From contig CAJWZI010000066.1 of NCBI GenBank assembly GCA_913049615.1, positions 1-7,331 of the forward strand: a stretch of DNA of 7,331 bases, written 5' to 3'. A model generated the notes under the pieces. The model worked only from the letters and a program-made list of their open reading frames with translations, searched no databases and was not told the DNA's origin. This stretch comes from an uncultured Alphaproteobacteria bacterium. Lineage in GTDB: Bacteria; Pseudomonadota; Alphaproteobacteria; GCA-2731375. Positions 1 to 6,500 of this stretch are shown in pieces (positions within the stretch are counted from its first letter, which is position 1; every line of letters starts with the position of its first letter). The position numbers were made by a program, and so were the translations under genes.

Positions 1-480
1 ATTTTTAAACTGACCAATAACAAATCGCCAATGGAACAATTCCAGGGCATCAAAAACAAGAACGAGTATGGCCGTCTGGAGATGGAGCGTTTTGTCAAGA
101 AACACGGTTTCACTCACTACAAACGCAATCCCCACTTCCCTGTGAACACAGTGCAGATCATGCGCGGAGCCATTCTTACACAACGTCAGGGTCGTTTGCT
201 GGAGTATATAGACACCGTTTACAAAAACATGTGGGAACAGCGCCTGAAAATGGACGATCCGGAGGTCATCGCGACGGCTCTAGATCACGCTGGCTTCGAC
301 GGTGCCGAGATCCTGGAAGGAATTAAGGAACAGTCTGTGAAAGACGAATTGCTAAACAACACCACGGCCTCTGTGGAGCGAGGCACATTCGGCAGCCCAA
401 CATTTTATGTGGGCGATGAGATCTATTTTGGTAAGGACCGCCTGGGCGCTGTCGAGGAAGAAATCGAAAGCCAAAAATGA
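1..480 (+). CDS. 2-hydroxychromene-2-carboxylate isomerase-like protein (DsbA fold), 5' end outside window
   Basis: The reading frame is open from base 1 and ends at TGA 478-480, giving 159 codons. The ATG at 31 is probably internal, because the codons before it (IFKLTNNKSP) match the family segment that follows the first strand and helix. Roughly 40 N-terminal residues are therefore off the window, including the usual N-terminal active-site Ser region. Visible family marks are the NPHFPVNT segment (about 127-150), a helical insert, and GTFGSPTFYVG followed by FGKDRL near the C-terminus; the Ser-Pro there is the thioredoxin-fold cis-Pro loop. Family members (NahD, kappa-class GST relatives) isomerise 2-hydroxychromene-2-carboxylate using glutathione in the cytoplasm during naphthalene-type catabolism, but many homologues act on unknown substrates. 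The stop overlaps the start of the downstream monooxygenase by ATGA, implying one operon. Fold and family are fairly sure; the substrate is not known. Confidence 0.85.
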   Translation: MFKLTNNKSPMEQFQGIKNKNEYGRLEMERFVKKHGFTHYKRNPHFPVNTVQIMRGAILTQRQGRLLEYIDTVYKNMWEQRLKMDDPEVIATALDHAGFDGAEILEGIKEQSVKDELLNNTTASVERGTFGSPTFYVGDEIYFGKDRLGAVEEEIESQK

Positions 481-1805
481 TCACTGACCGAAAATTGCGT
501 TTGGGTGCCTTTATGCGCCCGGTTAGTATCCACACCGCCGCTTGGCGATATCCTGGCGGCACGCCGGATGCCAACTTCAACCTGCGCTCCATCATCGGTT
601 TCGCCAAGAAACTAGAGCAGGGCAAGTTTGATGCCTTTTTCATGGCCGACCATCTGGCGGTTCTGAACATGCCTATTGAGGCCCTGAAACGTAGCGCTAC
701 AGTGACTTCGTTTGATCCCCTGACTCTGTTGCCGGCTCTGGCCATGGTGACGGAGCATCTGGGCCTGATCGCCACCGCTTCGACGACGTTCGAGCCGCCA
801 TACACCATCGCGCGGCGTTTCGCCTCTCTGGATCACATTTCAGGCGGCCGTGCCGCGTGGAATCTTGTAACGACTTCAAATCCTGATGCGGCTTTGAATT
901 TCGGCATCGAGGAAAAAATTGGCCACGGTCAACGTTACCGGCGGGCCCGCGAATTTGTCGACGTGGTCACCGGCCTGTGGGACAGTTTTGCCGATGACGC
1001 TTTTATTCGCGATGTGAACAGCGGAGTTTATTTTGATCCGGAAAAAATGCACATCCTGGGGCATAAGGGCGATTACCTTTCTGTCCGCGGCCCGTTGAAT
1101 ATTGCCCGGTCACCTCAGGGCTGGCCGGTCATCGTACAGGCCGGCGCTTCGGAAGCGGGTCGGCAACTGGCGGCGGAGACGGCTGAAGTGATCTTTGCCG
1201 CCCAAAGCACGCTGGATGCTGGACAGAAATTCTATGCCGATATAAAGGCCCGCATGATTAAACTAGGCCGCAATCCCGACCATTTGAAAGTGCTGCCAGG
1301 CGCCTTTGTCGTTGTGGGCGAAACGGCGGAAGAGGCACAGAAAAAACGTGCCTTGCTTGACAGTCTTGTACATTACGACAGCGGCATCGCGTCTCTCTCC
1401 ATCGCCCTGGGTCATGATGCATCCAGCTTCGATCCCAACAGGCCTTTGCCCCACATTCCCGAAAGCAACGCCTCGAAAAGCGGTCGCGAACGTGTCTTGG
1501 CCCTGGCGGAGCGGGAAAACCTCACTGTGCGGCAATTGGCAGGGCGACTGGGTGGCTATTCCGGTCTGGCCATGGTGGGCACCCCTACGATGATTGCTGA
1601 TCAGATGGAAGAATGGCTGATGAACGGCGCTTGCGACGGATTTAACGTCATGTTTCCTTATCTGCCCGGCGGCTTGGATGATTTCGTTGATCAGGTGGTC
1701 CCGGAACTGCAACGGCGAGGGATATTCCGAACGGACTATGAGGGCCGTACCCTCAGGGAAAACCTTGGGCTGCCCCGACCGGCAAACAGATATTTTGGCA
1801 ATTGA
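477..1805 (+). CDS. NtaA/SnaA/DszA-family FMN-dependent monooxygenase (luciferase-like)
   Basis: A complete 442-residue protein, the usual length for this branch of the bacterial-luciferase superfamily (nitrilotriacetate monooxygenase A, pristinamycin SnaA, DszA, EmoA). These cytoplasmic enzymes use FMNH2 from a separate NAD(P)H:flavin reductase and O2 to oxygenate C-N, C-S or ring substrates. Marks seen: N-terminal strand RKLRLGAFMRP with an AWRYPGG motif at 22-28; FDAFFMADHL at 51-60; the family signature PYTIARRFASLDHISGGRAA (108-127) followed by WNLVTT; GHGQRYRRAREF at 149-160; and the flavin-phosphate-loop-like QAGASEAGR at 221-229. The C-terminus has the typical MVGTP..IADQMEEW helix (366-380). 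The start codon lies in the ATGA overlap with the upstream isomerase-like gene. No strong Shine-Dalgarno lies at normal distance (only GAAAG about 5 bases upstream), consistent with translational coupling. No reductase partner is in the window. Substrate cannot be read from sequence. Confidence 0.92.
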   Translation: MITDRKLRLGAFMRPVSIHTAAWRYPGGTPDANFNLRSIIGFAKKLEQGKFDAFFMADHLAVLNMPIEALKRSATVTSFDPLTLLPALAMVTEHLGLIATASTTFEPPYTIARRFASLDHISGGRAAWNLVTTSNPDAALNFGIEEKIGHGQRYRRAREFVDVVTGLWDSFADDAFIRDVNSGVYFDPEKMHILGHKGDYLSVRGPLNIARSPQGWPVIVQAGASEAGRQLAAETAEVIFAAQSTLDAGQKFYADIKARMIKLGRNPDHLKVLPGAFVVVGETAEEAQKKRALLDSLVHYDSGIASLSIALGHDASSFDPNRPLPHIPESNASKSGRERVLALAERENLTVRQLAGRLGGYSGLAMVGTPTMIADQMEEWLMNGACDGFNVMFPYLPGGLDDFVDQVVPELQRRGIFRTDYEGRTLRENLGLPRPANRYFGN

Positions 1806-2153
1806 ATTTGCGGCCATCGCTATTTGGCCACCACCTTCTCGATGGTAGCCAATGGCGGCTTTCCATCCGGCGCCTGTGTCGCCTGGTATACCAGTCAGGG
1901 CCATTATGCTGCCAACAGATCGGGTGCGCCCTCGTTATCCGCGACCGTCAGATTGACACCGAAGCCGGATTAAACCAAGGGGATGTCTTTATTCATTCGT
2001 TGGGTCCGGATCGCTTCAACGCCCAGCACGGTCTAAAGCGTGGACAGAGAAATAAGGCACGTCTCGTTCAATTACTCTGTGTAGGCTTATTCTGACCTTG
2101 AATTTGCGCGAAAGCCATTAGGAACATACAAAGATCCTTGATTTGGAAAATTC
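1806..2153. other. Convergent intergenic region without an intact gene
   Basis: This stretch of 348 bases lies between the end of the plus-strand pair and the end of the minus-strand pentapeptide gene. A 97-codon plus-strand TTG-start frame crosses it (1802-2095), but its translation has no family resemblance and a composition unlike the neighbouring proteins. The minus strand carries a protein-like frame with internal stops, listed separately. GGCCA/TGGCC (1812-1816 and 1825-1829) is a short inverted repeat just after the monooxygenase stop, without a T-tract, so it is not a convincing terminator. Confidence 0.6.
1820..2071 (-). pseudogene. Possible decayed coding remnant, C-terminal end
   Basis: Reading the minus strand in one frame from 2071 down to TAG at 1820-1822 gives 84 codons with four internal stops. 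Between the stops are stretches that look like real protein: TVLGVEAIRTQRMNKDI, GFGVNLTVADNEGAPDLL, and a C-terminus-like PDGKPPLATIEKVVAK ending in TAG. All are in the same frame. This is compatible with an old gene whose end faced the monooxygenase and which has accumulated nonsense mutations. I do not recognise a family. In a sequence of this base composition such stretches can arise by chance, so the call is weak. Confidence 0.22.
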
Positions 2154-2157
2154 CTAA
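2118..2157 (-). terminator. Inverted repeat at the 3' end of the pentapeptide gene, possible weak terminator
   Basis: TTAGGAA (2118-2124) and TTCCTAA (2151-2157) are a perfect 7-bp inverted repeat with a 26-base loop. One arm covers the stop codon of the minus-strand pentapeptide gene. The stem is AT-rich, the loop is long, and no clear U-tract follows, so an intrinsic terminator is only a possibility. Its position between convergent genes is what suggests it. Confidence 0.2.
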
Positions 2158-3080
2158 CAACCAGAGCTATCGACGCCCGTAGGCAGCTTGGTCCGACACA
2201 ACTTAGTCTTATCCATTGTGGTGCGGACCATAATGGCGTTGGTCAGGTCTGCATCTGTCAAATCGGCAGCATCCAGACTGACATCCGTAAGATTGGCACC
2301 TGTTAGATTGGCTCCCGTAAGATTTGCCAAAGTGATATTGGCGCCGTCCAGATTGGCGCCGCGTAAATCGGCGCCGATCAAATTGGTAACGGGCAAGTCG
2401 GCTTTTCGCAGGTCGGCTCCCCGTAGGTTGGCGCCGGGCAGTTTCGCATCTGCAAGGCGAGCGGTTTGCATATTGGCACCGGAAAGGTCAGCCTCGACCA
2501 GGATGGTGCTAGTCAGGCTTGTTCCCACCAGTTTCGCGCCGGCCAGATTCGCGCCGCTCATATCCACGCCATGCAGGTTGGCCTCTGACAAGTCGGCGCC
2601 GCGCAAGTCGGTCCTCAAAATGATCGCCTGAAGCATATGTGCACGGTAAAACGAGGCGCCGGGAAAACTACCGCCGCTTAAATTTGTGCCGCTCAAATCG
2701 GCCATCTTGAACTGCATGCCAGGGCCAACCACTGTGCGAAGATCTGCCCGACCCAAGGACGTGTTGTCCATATTCGCATCGCGCATTTTCGCGCCGCGCA
2801 AATCGGTCCACCACAAATTGGCCCGGGCAAAATTAGCCTCGCGCAAGTCGGCATCACGCAGTTCCGTCCACCAAAGTGTAGCGCCGCGCAGATCCGCGCC
2901 CTTTAGGTCCGCGCCGGCCAGCTTTGTCCACCATAGGCCCGTCGCACGCAAGTCACAGCCTGGGCATCCATTGTGAGATTTAACAGCCCGGACCCTGGGC
3001 TCATCGTATCCGAACAGCCAGCCAGCGAAAATAGCTAGCGCAATTACGGCCGCCAGAATGATCTTTAGAAAATTGGGCAT
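2154..3080 (-). CDS. Membrane-anchored pentapeptide-repeat protein with a Trp-Trp ladder
   Basis: A 308-residue protein. Residues 4-24 are one hydrophobic segment (uncleaved anchor or signal peptide), followed by a short charged linker and a CPGC motif (C39, C42). From about residue 42 to 299 it is almost pure A(D/N)LxG pentapeptides. The central Leu/Phe/Met falls at every fifth position from 44 to 299 (52 sites), with the only clear break at G119 in VVGPGM. This predicts a right-handed quadrilateral beta-helix of about 13 coils. WW pairs occur at 50-51, 70-71 and 90-91. The C-terminus carries C295 and C308 (LCRTKLPTG...SGC), a common ending in this family. Acidic and basic residues in the helix are nearly balanced (hand count about 29 and 28), unlike the strongly acidic DNA-mimic members Qnr and MfpA. 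The ATG at 3078-3080 is the only ATG after an in-frame TAA, but no Shine-Dalgarno precedes it. The side of the membrane is unclear. Function unknown. Confidence 0.9.
   Translation of the reverse strand: MPNFLKIILAAVIALAIFAGWLFGYDEPRVRAVKSHNGCPGCDLRATGLWWTKLAGADLKGADLRGATLWWTELRDADLREANFARANLWWTDLRGAKMRDANMDNTSLGRADLRTVVGPGMQFKMADLSGTNLSGGSFPGASFYRAHMLQAIILRTDLRGADLSEANLHGVDMSGANLAGAKLVGTSLTSTILVEADLSGANMQTARLADAKLPGANLRGADLRKADLPVTNLIGADLRGANLDGANITLANLTGANLTGANLTDVSLDAADLTDADLTNAIMVRTTMDKTKLCRTKLPTGVDSSGC
2184..2951 (-). repeat. Array of 52 in-register pentapeptide repeats (15-bp coding units)
   Basis: This is the DNA for residues 44-299 of the pentapeptide protein, with a 15-base unit and a 60-base superperiod of one beta-helix coil. 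The superperiod is visible in DNA: GTCCACCA recurs at 2806-2813, 2866-2873 and 2926-2933, exactly 60 bases apart, encoding the Trp-Trp-Thr steps. The flanking bases differ, so this is not a recent exact duplication. Confidence 0.85.
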
Positions 3081-3586
3081 TGATACCGGGTTTAGAAGGA
3101 GGGCAGATTAGGATGTGCAGACTAATATCAGAATTAGCCCATAAAAAAAGCATACAGAAAAATTTCTAGCTATGATGGACCGAATATTCGCCATCAAGGC
3201 CGGTTAAGGTTGCGGGAATTGGCGGGTTGGTTCAAACGCACGTGACGCGTACACGTACCATGAGCCATTGGGTTCGACAGTGCGTGCGCCGTTCAAAGTA
3301 GACTAACCCTTAGACGCCACGATGTCCTTGAACCTGATGGGAATGCCTTCCATCTGGCTCAGTGTCCGGTCGCCGACCACGCGATTGCCAGCGGCAGCGG
3401 CCGCATCTCGATGGACCTATACATCAGTGACTGAAAAGGCTTTCAAGGTGGGTACCATGGACCTGGGTTGCGGCAGGGGGAGTCGATAATGTCTTCCGGT
3501 GCAAATTCTCGAGGGGGAAGGCCCACAACAACTCAATTACGGTCGGCGATTTTAACGCAATTCACATTCCGGAAAATCTAGGAAAA
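3081..3586. other. Intergenic region with decayed coding sequence, no intact gene
   Basis: About 500 bases separate the two minus-strand genes, too much for a simple operon. Its leftmost part should hold the pentapeptide gene promoter, but I cannot pick a convincing -35/-10 pair. Bases 3239-3256 cluster short palindromic cores (CACGTG, ACGCGT, ACGT). At the right end, GGAAAATC is repeated directly at 3571-3578 and 3581-3588, across the stop of the oxidoreductase gene. No GC-rich hairpin with a T-tract is seen after that gene. The middle carries minus-strand protein-like frames, listed separately. Confidence 0.6.
3303..3532 (-). pseudogene. Probable gene remnant, frameshifted and interrupted
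   Basis: On the minus strand, one frame from 3532 reads VVGLPPREFAPEDIIDSPC (ending at TGA 3443-3445). A second, overlapping frame takes over near the CCCCC run at 3476-3480 and reads VPTLKAFSVTDV, then TAG, then RDAAAAAGNRVVGDRTLSQM and EGIPIRFKDIVASKG, ending at TAG 3303-3305. Joined by one frameshift and one stop readthrough, the product reads like the C-terminal part of an ordinary soluble protein, with a typical Lys-Gly end. No family is recognised. It lies between the oxidoreductase and the pentapeptide gene on the same strand as both, so it may be a former operon member. Chance coding likeness is not excluded. Confidence 0.3.
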
Positions 3587-6500
3587 TCATTCGGCAGCTT
3601 CAATCAGGCCGCTGCCGGGATTGCGCCATTCTGTTAGCAATCTATCCCGCAAGGCCAAGGCGTCCCGACAATGTTGAGTTTTGACGTGACCAAAACCGGT
3701 AATCAATTGCGGCACGTTGGCCAGCCGAACGGCCAAGGACCTGTTGTCGATCTTTAAGCCTACGAGAATTTCTCCAACCATTTCCTCGTACTCTGCGATC
3801 AAACGCCGTTCCATCCGGCGCTCTTCGGTCCGACCAAAGATGTCGAAGCGCGTGCCCCGCAAGAACCGAAATCGGGCCATCCAGCCCATGGCTGTGGCCA
3901 TCCAAGGTCCAAAATCTTGCTTCATGGGCTGGCCGGTTTCCACATTCCTCTTGCTCCAAATGGGAGGCGCCAAATGGAAGATCAGTTTGTAGTCGCCTTC
4001 GAATTGTTGCGTCAGTGCCTCATGGAACCGGCCGTCGCTGTACAGGCGGGCCACTTCATATTCGTCCTTATAGGCCATGAGCTTAAACAAGTTTCGGGCA
4101 ACGGCAATTGCTAGATCTTGATGTCCTGGAGCGACCTCCTGTTCCTTAGCCTGCACCTCACTAACCAGTGCTGCATATCTTCGGGCAAGGCGTCGGCTCT
4201 GATAGGCGGTCAAATCCAATTTGCGTCTATCAACTAACGCCGGTAGGTCATCATCGTCGGGTACGGGTTGTTGATTGGGATTAGCATGGGCCTCCACCGC
4301 CTCCAAATCCACCGCGGCGCGGCGACCCCACAAGAATGCCGCTTTGTTCATGTTCACAGCGACGCCATTAATTTCTATAGCTTTTTCTATGGCCGCTGCG
4401 CTAACCGGTATCAGACCCTGTTGATATGCATGCCCCAGCATGAACAAATTTCCGCCAATAGCATCGCCTAAAAGGGCAGTGGCTAAACGTGTGGCGTTTA
4501 GGAATTTGGTTTTGCCAGGTCCCGCCTCCGCAGTGATGCGCATTTCAACATCATCGGACGGGAAGTCAAGGTTGGGGTCCAGGGCGAACTGTCCCGTAAT
4601 AGCCTGGTGGTTGTTAACCAAGACATGGGTATGGCCAGGATCAATAGCGTTGAGCGCCAGTTCGCCGGCTGAAACAAGACTGTCACAACCCAGTATAAGG
4701 TTTGCACCACCACTAGATAGACGGGCTGATTGAATGTCACTCTGATGGCGGGCGATGCGCACGTGAGAAGTTACTGCACCACCTTTCTGTGCCATCCCGA
4801 ACTGGTCGATCGTAGAATAGGCCTTGCCTTCCATATGGGCGGCGGTCGTCAATAGAGCCGAAATCGTCACGACGCCGGTGCCGCCAATGCCGGTGATCAG
4901 AATACCGCAGCTGTCGCCTTCAGATAATGGAACTTGGTTCGGTTCTGGCAGTAGACGCAACTTTGCAGGAGCGTCAGCGCTGGCTGGCACCCTGCGGGGA
5001 ACGCCGCCCATGACAGAAACAAAACTGGGGCAAAATCCCTCAACACAGGAATAGTCCTTGTTACAGGATGATTGGTCAATTTTCCGCTTTACACCATGGT
5101 CTGTTTGCAACGGCAAAATAGATAGACAATTCGAGGTCTCGGAACAATCGCCGCAACCTTCACAAACCAAGTGGTTAATGAAGAGGCGCCGTGCTGGGTC
5201 TTCCATGTCACCACGTTTGCGCCGCCGACGTTTTTCTGCAGCGCAGGTTTGGTCATAGATCAAGACGGTTACGCCTTTGATGTCGCGCAACTCTCGCTGC
5301 ACGCTGGCCAGGGACCTGCGGTGTTTAAATGTGGTGCCGGGCGCGAAATTCGCGTCGGCGGGGTATTTGTCGGGTTGATCACTGACGACCACAATTTTCT
5401 GAACACCTTCAGCATAAACTTGGCGTGATACGGCCATCGGCGTTAATTCACCATCGATGGGTTGGCCGCCGGTCATGGCGACAGCATCATTGTAGAGAAT
5501 TTTGTAGGTGATATTGACCTTGGCGGCGATACAAGCGCGGATAGCCAACAGACCGGAATGAAAATACGTACCGTCACCCATGTTTTGGAAGACATGACCC
5601 GTTTTGGAGAATGGGAAATGCCCTATCCAGTTCGCGCCCTCGCCCCCCATATGGGTATGGGCATCGGTGTTTCGGTCCATATAGGTAGCCATGTAGTGAC
5701 AACCGACCCCACCTTGCCCTCTACTGCCTTCCGGCAACTTGGTCGATGTGTTGTGTGGGCAGCCCGAACAGAAATAAGGCATGCGGGAAACAGCCAAATC
5801 TTGGCGTTGTGCTGCACGCCGGGCCTTAGCATCCAAGAATGCTAGACGGGCTGCAATCCTCTCACTAGTATGAATATGGGAGATGCGTCCGGCCAACACG
5901 CGGGCGATCTCCTCAGCTCCAAACTCACCGCAACCAGGCAGTATTTCATTGCCGTCTTGATCCATACGGCCCACCACGCGCGGACGCTGGCCATCGGGTA
6001 GATCATACAAGACGTCTCGGAGGCGCCCTTCCATGAAGCGGCGCTTTTCCTCCACCACGATGACTTCTTCGAGCCCTGCCGCGAAATCCCGTACGGCGAC
6101 ACCATCAAAGGGATAGGGCATACCCATTTGTAACATCACCAGGCCCATGTCTGCTGCCTGCGTGTCAGAAATACCTAATTCTATTAGAGCCTGGCGTACA
6201 TCCAAGGCCGCTTTGCCACTAGATACGATGCCGATGCGAGGCCTGGGACTTCGCAATACGACGCGGTTCAAGCCATTGGTGCGGGCGAAAGCCAAGGCGG
6301 CAGGTAATTTGAATTTCCGCAATCGTGGTTCCTGTAAAAGCCAGCGGTCGCCGGCGCGGATGTGAACGCCGTCCTCCGGAAATACAAAATCCGGAAGGGT
6401 GATTTGCAAGCGGTGAGGATCCCCATCCACTGGCGCAGCAGCATCAACCGTATCAGCTAAAATCTTAAACCCGGTCCAAGCGCCGCTGAAACGGGACAAT

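Noticed and set aside
323..808. 161-codon antisense frame across the isomerase/monooxygenase junction
   Set aside because: It overlaps two recognisable genes, and its Arg/Pro/Ser-rich translation is typical of a shadow frame.
1812..1829. GGCCA/TGGCC hairpin after the monooxygenase stop as a terminator
   Set aside because: The stem is only five base pairs and no T-tract follows.
1263..1904. 213-codon open frame antisense to the monooxygenase gene
   Set aside because: It is antisense to a clearly conserved protein, its translation resembles no family, and it is explained by codon bias of the real gene.
1802..2095. 97-codon plus-strand frame with a TTG start following the monooxygenase gene
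   Set aside because: There is no Shine-Dalgarno, no recognisable protein features, and the opposite strand looks more protein-like.
2184..2951. Periodic 15/60-base pattern considered as a CRISPR-like or tandem-repeat array
   Set aside because: The units are degenerate, gapless and in frame with a pentapeptide-repeat protein, which explains the periodicity completely.
2188..2976. Two plus-strand frames rich in Ala, Ser, Arg and Pro with repeats, opposite the pentapeptide gene
   Set aside because: Their repetition is the complement of the 15-base pentapeptide coding unit; the minus-strand protein fits a known fold and these do not.
3489..3581. 30-codon plus-strand frame preceded by GGGGGAG at 3476-3482
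   Set aside because: It is short, overlaps the more protein-like minus-strand remnant, has no recognisable features, and the G-run may itself be part of that remnant's frameshift.
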